NCBI GenBank assembly: GCA_002104895.1
Contig: MCFG01000005.1
Span: forward strand, 371,001 to 435,000
From: Anaeromyces robustus
Lineage: Eukaryota; Neocallimastigomycota; Neocallimastigomycetes; Neocallimastigales; Neocallimastigaceae
DNA: 64,000 bases
Reading direction: 5' to 3'
The notes beneath the pieces are model-generated. The model did no database searches, was not told the origin of the DNA, and was given only the letters and a program-made list of their open reading frames with translations. Position 1 is the stretch's first letter, and each line of letters opens with the position of its first letter. Shown here in pieces: positions 49,032 through 61,943 of this stretch. The position numbers were made by a program, and so were the translations under genes.

Positions 49032-49919
49032 CCTTATCATTCATAACTTTGAATTTGATTTGTATATTAAGAGACATTTTATGATAATCTAAAGCGGTAT
49101 ATAAATCTTTGACTTTGTCATCAGAAGGAGCACTTTATATTATATTTAATGTATTCATAATTATTAAAGAAAAATAAAAAAATATTACAGAAAGATGAAT
49201 TAAAAAAATAATTAGTTTTTCAGTATTTGATATTAATATTTACAGAAAGATGAATTAAAATTAAAATTAGTTTTTCAGTATTTGATATTAATAATTTTGT
49301 AGAATTTAATACCTATGCAATGCTGAAGCACATTTTGAATATGAACTTTATTTATAATTTAAATGTATATACAAAAGATATTATTTAGATATGATAATAT
49401 AATTTAATTATTTTAATTACACTTTGTTCAATATAAAATATTCAAAAAAAAAAAAAAAAAATTAAAACTTATAATAGCAAAATATTAAAAATAAAATAAT
49501 ATAAATGTATAACATTAAATAATAAAAAATTAAAAAACAAATTTAAAATAATTAAATAATTAAATTTAATAATATATAAAAAATGAATATATATATAAAA
49601 GAAAATGTAAAAAGAAAAAAGAAATTAAATAGTAAAAAAAAAAAAATTACAATGCTAAACTGGTATAATCATTTAATATTTTTGAAGCTTTAATAGCTTT
49701 TTTATAAAAATAAGCAGATCGTTGATAATCATCAGTATTATAAAATAAATCAGCAACTAATAATGAATAATGGAGGACAGATTTCCAATCGTTATTTTTT
49801 TCTGAAAGCTTAATTGATAGAATATTTTTTCGAGTTTCTTTGGGTATATTATTTTGGGTATTAACTGCCAAATGTGGCTCTAATTTAATTTGATAAGTTA
49901 CATAATTTCTACGGCTCAT
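45408..49919 (-). CDS. TONSL: Tonsoku-like (TONSL-type) TPR protein with C-terminal ubiquitin-like domain
   Basis: Eighteen exons close in phase to 787 codons: 49651-49919, 49313-49345, 49033-49132, 48854-48906, 48506-48723, 48335-48417, 48168-48243, 48013-48075, 47822-47868, 47558-47697, 47370-47479, 47095-47234, 46781-46963, 46247-46659, 46093-46152, 45920-45984, 45769-45833, 45408-45650. Residues 1-~560 are TPR repeats (YSLLVADLFYNTDDYQRSAY, ETLLNLGIIWNIHLDDHKKA, YKNALKCYSDNLKMCNEMKL). An acidic, Ser-rich stretch follows (KSEEGEEEDL, VLSSSSSNDEDD). The last exon is a ubiquitin-like domain (VRICVNFGKDKLLIPCP, IEWLIKEAEKRYF, YEKDLINDVL) that matches the domain of TONSL ahead of its LRRs. TONSL with MMS22L protects stressed forks and reads H4K20me0 through ankyrin repeats. 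Here ankyrin and LRR regions are absent, so only part of that role may apply. Intron 3 needs a GC donor. Confidence 0.75.
49184..49293. repeat. 55-bp tandem duplication in Tonsoku-like intron 2
   Basis: Copies 49184-49238 and 49239-49293 share TTACAGAAAGATGAATTAAA and AATTAGTTTTTCAGTATTTG ATATTAATA with few changes, inside the intron 49133-49312. Confidence 0.85.
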
Positions 49920-50573
49920 GATTATATTAAAAATTATTAAATTATTCTTTAAAAGGTTTCAATATCTTTTTTAAAACATTTATTTCATTTTTTTCAAAAA
50001 GATATATTTTTTAATTAAGTTACAATATAATTTCATTTTATAATCAAGAAAAATGAAATTACTATCTACTTCATTTTTGCATTAATAAAAAAAAAAAACT
50101 AAATTATTAACAAAAATTAAAAATTTAAAAAAAAATTAATATCATTTAAAATAACGTGGATAATATTGATAATAAATATCACTATATATTATAATATATT
50201 GTGATGCCAATTACTAATAAAAATTAAATTTTCTTAAAATATATTTCAAACACAATACTATTCAAATTAAATCTATAAAAAAAACATAAAATGTTTAATA
50301 TTCATTTATCAGTAATAAAATTTATTATATAGTATTATTTATATAAGACTTAAAAATATTTCAAAATATATAAATAATATTTTATAATCTTTTAAAATTA
50401 TATTCATTATTTTTTATTTATTTTTTATTATTATTCATAACTCTTTCAACATAAACTTATTTTTTATATATTTAAATAGCTGAAATAAAAAAAAAAAAAA
50501 AAACTACAATATTATTTAAATACCAATGAAAAGATATTATTTAAATTATATATATGTGTGTTTAATTATTTAT
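49920..50573. other. Intergenic A/T-rich region
   Basis: About 650 bp between the Tonsoku-like start and the stop of the SBP receptor, both on the minus strand. No further feature is seen. Confidence 0.65.
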
Positions 50574-53228
50574 TTATTTTTGTAAACCATCATTTGCACA
50601 GTTGTTCTCTGATGACCAATTTTCAATATTTTCAATTTTATATTCAGAAGTAACTAAATTAACACTTGGTTCATATTGAGATTTAGAATTAATTTGTTCA
50701 ATAATTTCATCAGATGAAATACTGCTTTTATTAGAAGAGTTATTGCTATTGTTATTATTATTTTGATATTTAGTAATATAATCATCTTCTTTGAAAATAA
50801 CTGATAGTATTTTGATAATAAAGGTTAAAAATAAATTTACGATTGTAAAAAAATATATTGGAAATAATTTCAGTAATAGTTGAGTATGGATATTATTTAC
50901 ATTAAGAAAATGTACTATGATTATCATAATAAAACCAATTAAATCTGTATAAATTAAATTTGCTAATTCCTTAATATGTATATAACGATATTTAACATTC
51001 CATTCTATAAATAATAGTATTAAAATAATTACCAAAACTATAAATTTATTAGCTGCTATTATCCATAATATTATTTTTCCAATATTCATATTGATTTTAC
51101 ATACTTGAAAATTTAGTCCATTTTCTACATATACTGTTACTGGTGTATATGATGAAATAAATTGGAAACCAAAAAATATTCCATCAACAACAAAAAATAA
51201 AAATACTAATGTTGTAAAATTTTTTTTTACAAACTGTGAAAAATTATTTCTTTTAGGAATAATAATAATTAATTTTAAAAAGATTGGAATCATACAAAAA
51301 GTATAACCCGTTTGAGTAATAAATTCTTGTAAATGACATTTAAAATCCGTAACTTTTCCAATTTCAGTATACCCATAACTAAACAATATTATAATTCCTA
51401 ATGAATAAAAAAACCATTGATAAGATTCAAGCAAATTAAAATGTTGTTTATATCTTTCATCCCCAACAAGTAATGTTGATACAACAGTACTTGCTATACC
51501 TATAGTTGATATTAATATAACAGTTAAACCAAAAACTGAATTTAATTCTATATAGTTTATTTTTGTTATATTTTCTAATTTTTGTAAAGTATTTTCTGAA
51601 GTTTCATTTCCATATATGAAATTGAAAAATATTTTTCTAAATTTTCTAGAATAAGAAATATAATCATTTGGAGATAAAGAATTTCTTAAAACATAATGAA
51701 CGTCTCTAAAATTTTCACAATCAGTTATATTTAAATTACAAAACTCTTCATCATCATATAAACTTAAAATAGCTGTATGTCTACTATGATAATATGCATA
51801 CTTTTTTTGCATTTCTTTTGTTGTCATGAATTTCAAAACAATAGATGCAGCTTTTTTTTGACTTTCTGATATATAATTATTTATTCCAATATTATATCCT
51901 TCTAAACAAGTTGATGAAAATTTAGATCTTCTAGCAGGTAATTTTGATACTATATAATTATCACTATAAAATATAGGAGAATCCCAAAAAGTTATAAATA
52001 ATGCACCACCATTTTTAATATAATTTATAACTTCATTATCTTTTAATTGATATAGTTCATCTATTTATAATAATGTATATATTATCAAATTTATTGTATT
52101 GAAAAAAATTAAAATTAAAAATAAAATAATAAATATAACAATACAACTACCAATTTAAACATATTATTTTATATTTTTACTTACCTGTTGATGATGTTTT
52201 TTCTTTAACTTCTTTTAATTTATTAAAACCATCTATAGCGTTTTGGCTTATATATCCAGGAAATTCAGAATTTATGTCATCTCTATAAGAATCTATAAAT
52301 TCTAGTGCACTGCAGAGTGATGATTCACTATCTTGAGACATATTAATAAAAAATATAAGAAAAAAATTAATACTGTAAATATAACTTTTATGAATATCAT
52401 TAATAATAATTTATTTATATACCAGGGATATGTCCTAAAAAACCATTTATGGTTCTTCCAAAATAATTTTCTCTTTGTCTTATATAATTTTCAAAAAATA
52501 TTAATTCTTCCCATGTTTCCGGAGGTGAATAATTATATTTTTTTAATAAGTATTTATTTGAATACAATACATTATATTTAATATCAATAGGCTTATTTAT
52601 AATTTTATATAGGTTATTATTAGTACAATGATATATTATATCTATATTATATACATTTATAAATTAACAGATAATATGTTAGTATTACCAATCCTACGAC
52701 TTTATCGTTAATTATACTTATATTCGATGCTATGCCTGGAATATATAAACTTAAATGTTCATCATCTAACAAAGTTCTCAAATCAACAAGATAATCTGCA
52801 TATTGTGAAGAATATATAGAATTATAAATAATGATGTCATATTTATGTGATTTTTTTTTAAATAATGAGTCAAGTAATGAACCATAATCGTCAATATTTG
52901 TTGTACTATTCTTGAATCCATTTATTGTTACCATATTAACATTAATATTTAAGTCATTTTCTTTTGAAAATAAATTAAAATCATTTACTAGATGATGATA
53001 AAAAGAATCCGATGAATCATATATGAAAGATATAAAATTAATCGTTATAGCTTGTGTTATAATTACTGGATAAATTTAAAAACAAAAAAAAAAAAAAATA
53101 AAAAAAAAAATATTTAGAATTTTTGATTGAATATAAAGGTTTAAATAAAAAAATAACATAATATAAAAAATTTGGGACATATATTTACTATATTTTATAA
53201 AAAATAAAAAATATATTCTTTTAATCAT
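50574..53228 (-). CDS. Class C (GABA-B-like) 7TM receptor with solute-binding-protein ectodomain
   Basis: Five exons (53189-53228, 52689-53065, 52423-52591, 52185-52331, 50574-52060) close in phase to 740 codons. Residues 1-19 form a signal peptide. Residues ~20-390 resemble a bacterial type 1 extracellular solute-binding protein: AITINFISFIYDSSDSFYHH, VNMVTINGFKNSTTNIDDYG, YDIIIYNSIYSSQYADYLVD, DKVVGLPIDIKYNVLYSN, PETWEEL, LCSALEFIDSYRDDINSEFP, GGALFITFWDSP. Seven transmembrane helices follow at about 415-665, beginning FGLTVILISTIGIASTVVST and including YTEIGKVTDFKCHLQEFITQ with the Cys expected in class C receptors. The tail is Ser/Asn-rich. This SBP-7TM architecture is known from anaerobic gut fungi, where sugar or oligosaccharide sensing has been proposed. 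G-protein coupling is inference. All splice sites are canonical and the frame is intact. Confidence 0.88.
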
Positions 53229-53974
53229 TTTCTTTTATTCCCTTTTTTTTTATTTTTTATTTTTATATCTTTTTTTTTTATCATATTTTATAAAAAAATA
53301 TTTTCATTATATTTTTTTATTTATTTTCATAACAATATTTCACTTTAATAATATAAAAAAAAAATAAAAGAATTATAGAATCAATTAATAATTATTAATG
53401 AAATTTTTAGTAAATATTTATTATACATACTTTTCAATAAAAAAAAACTAAAACGATTTTAACTTTATTTTTTATTCTTTTTATTGTAATTTTTTTTAAG
53501 TTTATTGTATATAGTTATATATTTAAGGATTAATAAAAAAATTTTCAAATATAAACAATAATTATATATGTATAGATTTAATAGATTTATAATTCATTCA
53601 TTGCATTGTGTATCTATAAAATTATATTTAAACCTAATCTATTAAATGTTAGTGTATTTTAGAAGTTAAAAATAATATTTTTAAGATTTTTTTTTTTTTT
53701 TTCCATTCATATTGTATCTATAACTTTGTTAATTATAAATATTATATATATATAAAAAGCCGATGAAAATAACAATGTTATAATTAAAAATTAATAATAA
53801 AAATGTAAAAAAAAAATTTAATATTATCTTTTATTTTTTTTTTTTTGTTGTAAATTAAAAATAAAACTTTTTTTATTTACAGGAATAATAGTGTTTAAAA
53901 ATTTGATATATTACGTAAAAAATATTCGTTAATTATAATAATATAGTTTTTTATATATTATTTAGAAAAAAAAT

Positions 53975-54069
53975 AACTATTTGGATATTTAAAAAAAAAA
54001 ACTTTTCATCTAAAAAATTAAAACTATTTAGATATATTTAAAAAAAACTTTTCATCTTAAAAATTAAAA
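53975..54069. repeat. ~48-bp tandem duplication
   Basis: Copies 53975-54021 and 54022-54069 share AACTATTTGGATATTTAAAA, an A-run and CTTTTCATCTAAAAAATTAAA with small differences. Confidence 0.75.
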
Positions 54070-54289
54070 GTAACAAAAAATAGGTATAATTATATATAAA
54101 AAAGTTAAAAACAATTAACAAGGTATATTATATTACCAAAAAAAAAAGGATAACATTTAATATACAATTTTTAATATAAGATTTATATTAAATTTAATGT
54201 ATCACAAAAAATATTTAGGATATTAAATATTATATTTATTTCATAAATTACTTGTTTTGTATATATTATTATATTTCATCATAAAATAT

Positions 54290-54509
<220 letters not shown>

Positions 54510-54662
54510 ATAATAAACATTAATTAAAATAATCTGAAAAAGAAAAAAAAAATAATTGCTTTATAATATTAAAAATCATTATTTATTAAATATATAATAA
54601 TATTTATACAATTATAATAAATGAATAAAATCTTTAAATGAATAAAATCTTTAAATAATATA

Positions 54663-57600
54663 ATGGAAGATTATGAAAGACAACAATTATTAATTGCTGG
54701 AAAGAAAACTGTTAATATTAAATTATTTATATGATTTAAGTAAAAAAATTATTATTCTTTATTAATGTTTATTATATTATATTATTTATTTATTTATTTA
54801 TTTTAATGTAGTTTAAGAAATTTAGAAATAATAAAAAAAATGGAAGTCCTACAAATAATAATACAAAATTAATAGAGAAAGAAAAATATAAAATAAAAAA
54901 TAAAATTAAATCACCAACGCCGGAACATACTGTATCATTAATTGAAGTAATAAAATAAGAAATATATATATATATATATATTTTTTTTTTAAATAATTGT
55001 TTTGCTGATTAATTTTAAATATAAATATTTAAAATTTTTTGAAAAAATAATGTATATATTTTTTTAGAGTGTTGAAAATGAAAATAATAATATTTCTTCA
55101 GAAAATTCAAGTTCAGTAATAAAGAAAGAAATAATAAATGATAGAGAAGAACAACATATGAAAAAACCTGAAAATATGAAATCATTAATCACTAATGATA
55201 ATGAAGAAGTAATTATTAAAGATTCTATTAGTATTAATGATAATGTAACAGAAGTTGATGAAGATAAAAACACTACATTGAATGAGGGAATTTCAGAAAC
55301 AAATGATATAGATAATAAAAAAGTAGACCAAAATGTCAACAATACTATTGAGAATAACGATAAATTCAAAGAAATGATAAATAATTACGAAAAAAAAATT
55401 AATGATTTAGTGTCAATAAAAGAAAATTTAGAAGATCGTTTATTGGAATTGGAGAAAGAAGTTACACTATATAAAAAGAATTTAGATAAAAACACTAATG
55501 TTATTAATTGTTTATTAGATGAAAATGCCAATCTTGTAGAAAATGCTAATGTTATACAAACACAAGAATCATTAAATTTGAATCAAAGTAAAAGTAATTC
55601 AAATGAAATTTCACAAAATAAAAGTTATGTCATAAGCGAAATAGATAAAGATTTATTAGATAGTTCTACAATGGAATTGAGCACACTTAGACACGATTTA
55701 GCTGTTGTTAATTTAGAATTACGTGAGAAGAATTTAGAAATTGAACAAGCCAATATATTAAAACAACAAATATCGGATTTGAAGAAACAATTGGAAACTG
55801 AAATTGATAGAAATCAGAAAATAGAAGATAATTATTCAAATAATTTATATCAGTTTCAAGAAAAAAGTAACGCAAAAGTTGTTCAGTTAGTTGAAGAAAT
55901 TGAAACTTACCAAAATCAATTAAAGAGTATAAAATTAAAACTTCAACAAAAAAAGGAAATTGAATCGTTAAAAGAAGAAGGTATATATGCAACTTGTTTA
56001 ATATTTATTTTTTTTATTTGTTATTCATTTAATATTTATTTTTAATTAATTTATTATTATATTTAAAATTAAAAAAAAAAAAAAATATTTTTATCTATTA
56101 ATATAATATTTTATAATATAATTTACTTGAAATGTTTAGTAAAAAATGATACAGATAGTGATATTGAAGATCATACAAATTTAGATCATATCAATACTAT
56201 TCATGAATTAACAAAAAAATGTAAGGAATATGAGGAAAAAGAAAAGAATTTAATGAAAAAATGTCAGGAGTATGAGAATGAAGCAAGAGATTTAAAAAAT
56301 AAAATAAATAATATTTCAACAAATCCGAATACTAATGAACAATATGATAAAGAATATAATGGATTAATAGAAAAATGTAAACAATATGAAGAAAAAATAA
56401 AAGAATTAGAAGAAAAATATAAATTATATGAAGAAAAAGAAATTATTAATAAAACTTCAGAAACTGAGAATACAAAAGAAAATGAGTTAAATAAAATATT
56501 AAAACAATATGAAGAAAATGAAAAAAAATTAATGAATGATTTAAATGAAAGTGAGCAAAATAAAAAAGAACTATTAGAAAAATTCAAAATTTCGGAACAA
56601 AAAGAAAAAGAGTTAATTGATAGTAATCAATATCTTGAAGAAAAAATTAAAGAATTAAATGATAAAATAAATGAATATGAAGAAGCTAAGAAAATATTAA
56701 ATGATAAATGTCAACAGTATGAATTAAGAGAAAAAGAATTATTAAATAAAAATGAAGAATTTATAGAACATAAAAAAGAATTATTAGGAAAGGTTAATGA
56801 GAATGAAGAAAATGAAAAAAAAATGAATGAATTGTTTAAACAATTTGAAACCAGAGAAGTTCTATTAAATGAAAAATGTTCTCAATACGAACAAAAAGAA
56901 AAACAATTAATAGGTGAATGTCAAGAATATAAAGATAAAGAAAATAAATTAAGTTTAAAATGTAAAGAGTTAGAAAATAAAGAAAAATTATTAATTGATA
57001 AGTGTCAAAAATACGAAGAAAATGAAAATCATTTAAATAATAAGAATCAAGAACTCGAAACAAAAAATAATAAATTAATTAATAAGTGCGAAGAATATGA
57101 TAAAAAAGAAAAAGAATTATTGGAAAAATGCAGTAAATATGAAGAAAAAGAAAGAGAACTAATTAATAAGTGTGAAGAATATGATAGAAAAGAAAAAGAA
57201 TTAATTAATAAATGTGAAGAATATGATAGAAAAGAAAAAGAATTAATTAATAAGTGTGAAGAATATGATAGAAAAGAAAAAGAATTATTGGAAAAATGCA
57301 ATAAATATGAAGAAAAAGAAAAAGAATTAATTAATAAGTGTGAAGAATATGATAGAAAAGAAAAAGAATTACAGGAAAAATGCAATAAATATGAAGAAAA
57401 AGAAAAAGAATTATTGGAAAAATTCACTAAATATGAAACAAAAGAAAAGGAATTATCAGAAAAATGTAATAATTACGAAATAAAAGAAAAAGAATTATCC
57501 CAAAAATTTGATCAATATGAATCGCAAGAAAAAGAATTGAGTGAGATATCTGGTAATTTGGAAGAAAAAAATAAAAAAATTATTGAAGTTACTACAAAAT

Positions 57601-60410
57601 TAGAAAACACAGTAAAAGAATTGGATGAAAAAAATAATTATATAAAAGATTTAGAAACAAAGTATAACAATATATCTAATAAAGAAAGTATTGTTCAACA
57701 AGAATTATTTGAAAAAATTAAAATTTTAGAAAAGACAGATAAAGATTTAAAGACATTAAATGATCAATTCAATGTAATACAAAAAGAAAATGAAAATAAT
57801 AAAAAAATAATATCAAAATTAACTTCTAGTGAAACTGAATTAATAAATAAATCAAATTCGTTGGAAAAGGAATTAAAAGACAAACAAGAACAAATTGATA
57901 TTATTCAAAAAGAGCTTTTCGATAAAATAAAAAAATTAGATCAAGTTCAAAATGAATATAAAGAGAAAATGAATGTTTCTTTACAAGAAAAAATAAATAA
58001 GTTAGAAGAGGAAATAAGTTTATTGCAAAAGAAAAATAATGAATCTTTAAATGAGTTAAGTGTTAAATGTAATATTATTGATGAATTAAATAATAAATCA
58101 AAAGAGATAACAGAATTAAAAGAAAAATATCAAGCTGAAAATGAAAACCTAAAACTTGAATTAAATGATGTTAAAAACAAGAATGCTTCACTTCAAGATG
58201 AAAATAATAGTTTTCAAGAAAAAATTAAACTGAAAGAAGAAGAAACCAAAAATAACCTTCAAAAAATTGAAGATATTACTGTAAAATATAACGAATCGAT
58301 TGAGGAATCAAAACAAAAAGAAAAAACTATTGATGACATGAAAAAAGACTATGAAGAAAAATGTAATGAGTTAAATCAATTATTAGAAAAAAAAGAAATA
58401 TTGCAAAATAATTTAAATGAAACAGATCAAAAACTTGAAGAAGTTAAGGCTCAAACTAAAGTAAATGAAGAAAAAATAAATGAAATGATGAATCAATTAA
58501 ATGAAAAATCTGAAAGTATTTCAAGTTTTAAGGATCTATTAGAGAAAAAGGAAATAGAAATAGAAGGAATCGAAAATAAATTAAAAGAAAATAATGAAGC
58601 CATGTCTCAATATCAGAAAAATTTAGAAAACAAAGATAATATAATTAAAGAATTAGAAGAAAAAATAAAGAATAATGAAGTTAAAGAAGGAAATGTTCGT
58701 TCTAATTCACCAAAAAGATCATTTAGTTCTGACAGATCTCAAGAACAAGAATTAGAAAAAGTAAAAGAAGAATTACGAAAATTAAAATTAAATTCTATAA
58801 CCGAAAAAAATAGATGGGAAGCAGTTATTAGTCAACTCAGAGATGAACTTGCTAAAGCACGTGCAGGTTTATCTCTTCCATCAATTCTTTTAACCTCTAA
58901 TCCAAAGATGTATCATTCATCAAATTCAGAAAGTGGTAGTAATGGCAATTCACCTATTTGTTCACCAGCTGAATTCTCAATTTTAGAAAGTAAATATCAA
59001 TCAGTAATTTTACAATTAAAAGAAAAAATTGAAGAATTAAAAAATTCAGCACCAACTTCTTATAATGTATCATTTTTATATTCCAAAGATTATGAAATGA
59101 TGAAAAAAAATTATGATAAATTAAAAGCTAAAAGTGATAAATATGATGAATTGATTAAAAAATATAATATTGATGAAAATGATTTATTACCACCAAGTTT
59201 TGATGAAATGGAGGATATAGATAAAGAAAAAGAAATTTTATCTTCTATTGAATTAGATATTAAAAAGGATGTTGGTATAAATGAAAATTGTAATGAAAAT
59301 GAAAATAATAAAGAAAGTAATAATGTAAATGAAATTAATGTAAAAGAGATACAGGAAAACCTAAGAGAAGAAATAATGAATGAAACTAAGAAAAACGAGA
59401 AAATTAGTCAAGAATTGGAAAATATTCAAAAAGAATTAATAAAAAAGAATAAACTTATTGATGATTATCAAAATCAATATAAAGACATTATTGATTATAT
59501 AGAAAACAATGTATTAAAGGAAATATATGAAAAAAATGAATATAATAATATTAGAGATATAAATGTTAATGAAGAATATTCAGTTAAGAAATTAATTGAT
59601 GATTATAATAAAAATAAACCTAGTATAAATGAAGAAAAGGAAGAAAAATCAATATTTATTAACACGGATATTATTAATATTTTGGAAAAGAGCGTTAAAT
59701 CTATGATTAAAGAACAAGATAAACTTAACTCTTCATTAGAAGAAGCTCATAAAATTATTGATTTACAGCATGAAAAAATTGAAAGTATTAATGAAGAAAA
59801 TAATAATCTCTTAGAAATTATGAATAAAGAAAAAATAAGAAAAGATCAAGATAAATTAAAATATTCTTTATCTCCAGTTAATAATGATACAAAACATTTA
59901 TTAATTGAATCATTAAATAAATATAATGTGCCAAAAAATAATGATAATGAATTATCTGGTAATATAAATCTAACTTCTCCAGGTATAGGAATGAATAAAT
60001 TAAATATGCCATCTACTTTTAATAATACTATGATATCATTAGATTCTAATTTTAAAGATAAAATTAATTCAATTATTAATACAACCTCTGATGAAAATGA
60101 TGATATAAAAAAAATAAAATTAATTCTTAATTCTTTATATGATAAATATAATATTCTTGAACAAACTTATCATATTGTTAATCAAAAATTAGAATATCAA
60201 AAATCAGCAAATCAAGATATTAAAAAGATGATTGTTTCAGCACAAATTGGGAAAGCTTTAGATAATAATGAAAAATCAGATAAAGATAATGATGAATTAA
60301 TTATGAAAAAATATTGTGATCTTTTAGAAAAAAATAATGATTTAAATATTGAATTAGAAAAACAGCAAATAATAATTGATAATTTACAAAAATCATTAAA
60401 TAATAAATAA
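54663..60410 (+). CDS. Golgin-like giant coiled-coil protein
   Basis: Four exons (54663-54710, 54812-54946, 55068-55980, 56140-60410) join in phase to about 1,788 residues. The N-terminus MEDYERQQLLIAGKKTFKKF RNNKKNGS resembles the AGKKKL-type start of golgins such as GM130, which is the only family hint. Almost all the rest is coiled coil rich in Glu, Lys, Asn and Leu. From about residue 390 to 820 a 14-residue unit with the pattern KCxxYExKEKEL recurs many times; in 57085-57420 the copies are nearly identical at DNA level. A Ser-rich break (NSPKRSFSSDRS) is followed by NRWEAVISQLRDELAKARAG LSLPS. Vesicle tethering at the Golgi or a spindle/cytoskeletal scaffold are both possible. Long A/T-biased coiled coils attract spurious matches, so the golgin label is tentative, but the gene itself is sure. 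Confidence 0.72.
57085..57420 (+). repeat. 42-bp tandem coding repeat (14-residue KCEEYDRKEKELIN unit)
   Basis: About eight consecutive 42-bp units, several nearly identical (AATAAGTGTGAAGAATATGA then TAGAAAAGAAAAAGAATTA), inside the coiled-coil gene. Each unit encodes one Cys and two heptads, so copy-number change keeps both the frame and the coiled-coil register. Confidence 0.88.
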
Positions 60411-61943
60411 AAACAATATTATTTTTCATTTTTTATATATGGTTTATTATTTTAATATTAAAAAAAAAAATTTTTTTTTTAATACAGTCAATAATTTTGA
60501 ATCTTTTCTTTTCCATATACATATATCATATATCAGTTTTTAAATAATTATTATAATAGAAACGTTTATTTTACATATATGAATGTTATTTATAAATTTA
60601 GCAATAATGATATTATTAACAAGATATCTTTATAGTTAAATAATCAATTTAATAATCTAAACTATAATAATTCAAATATAAAAATAAAATAGAATAATAA
60701 AAGTAATAACAGTATTAAAGCAAAATAATTAAAAAAGAAATAAGATAAAAAAATTTTTTTATTTTAAAATACAATTTTAATAAATTTCCAAAATAAAAAT
60801 AACAATAACCATCAAAAGTAAACATATTATTAACTAAATATTAACGAGAAAAAATATATATATATATATATGATATAATAATATACTATTTAATGTTAAT
60901 TATAAAAATAACAAGAATTTAATATCGATTTTACAATTATTAATAGTATAATATTATAAATATTTATAATATACACAAATATATATATATTTAAAAACAA
61001 ATAATATAATATATTATTTATTTATAAAATAAAATATATGTATACAAATATACAACATATACAATATAAATAAATAATAGTAATAGAATAAATAAAATAA
61101 AATATAAAATAAAATAAAATAAAATAAAATAAAAATAAAAAAAAAAAAAAAAAAAAATAAAACAAAATAAAAATAAAATAAAAATAAAATAAAAATAAAA
61201 TAACAATAAAATAACAATGAAATAAAAATACAATATAAATAAGATAAAATAAACATAAAAATAAAATAAAATAAATAAAATAAAATATAAAATAATATTA
61301 TAATTAAAATATAATCAAATAATAGTATATAAAAAAAATATAATATATTTATTGTTATATTATTTTTATCGTTAACATAATTATATCTTTTAGTAATAAT
61401 AATATTATTATTATTTATTATATAATTAATCAATATTAGTGTTATGTTTTTTTTTTTTTTTTTTTTTTTATGTTGCTTTTTATTATAATATTTTAATTAT
61501 TTTACTATATATTATTAGTTTTATATAATTATTATATAATCATAATTTTAATAATAATATTATATTTAAATAAACATCAATTTCTCGATTAATTTTATAA
61601 TTAAATTCTATAAAATAAAAAATTTAAATAATTCAAATATAATTAATAAAAATAAACATATTTAAAAATTAATACATGGCTCATTATGGGCCAAAACTTA
61701 AAATGGATTTATTATTTAATTTAAAAAATTTTTTTTAATTTATTATATTTATTGTATATGAATTAATTAAAAATTATAAAAATAACTGAATTTATATGAA
61801 TCTTTTATGTAAATAGATTTATATATATATATATTTTTTTTATATCTTTTATATCTTTTTTTTATGAGTATACATTTAATTGATTATTATAAAATTAAAT
61901 TATTTAAAAAATAATATTATATATCATATATAGTATAAATAAA
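60411..61943. other. Intergenic A/T-rich region
   Basis: About 1.5 kb with AAAAT and AAAATA arrays (61095-61290), a T run (61448-61469) and no recognisable gene. It must include the kinesin promoter. Confidence 0.65.

Noticed and set aside
52689-52700. Extension of SBP receptor exon 2 into VILTYYLLIYK with a later donor
   Set aside because: A phase-consistent join exists, but splicing at 52688 to 52591 gives DKVVGL-PIDIKYNVLY, which matches the solute-binding family directly.
57085-57420. CRISPR-like or satellite array
   Set aside because: The repeats are contiguous without spacers, in frame, and inside a protein gene.
56264-57427. Minus-strand Ser/Phe-rich frames of 75-126 residues
   Set aside because: They mirror the Glu/Lys-rich coiled-coil gene on the plus strand and follow its 42-bp repeat.
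61014-61433. Hydrophobic minus-strand frames of 71 and 139 residues
   Set aside because: They cover AAAAT/AAAATA arrays and consist of Phe, Tyr, Ile and Leu only.
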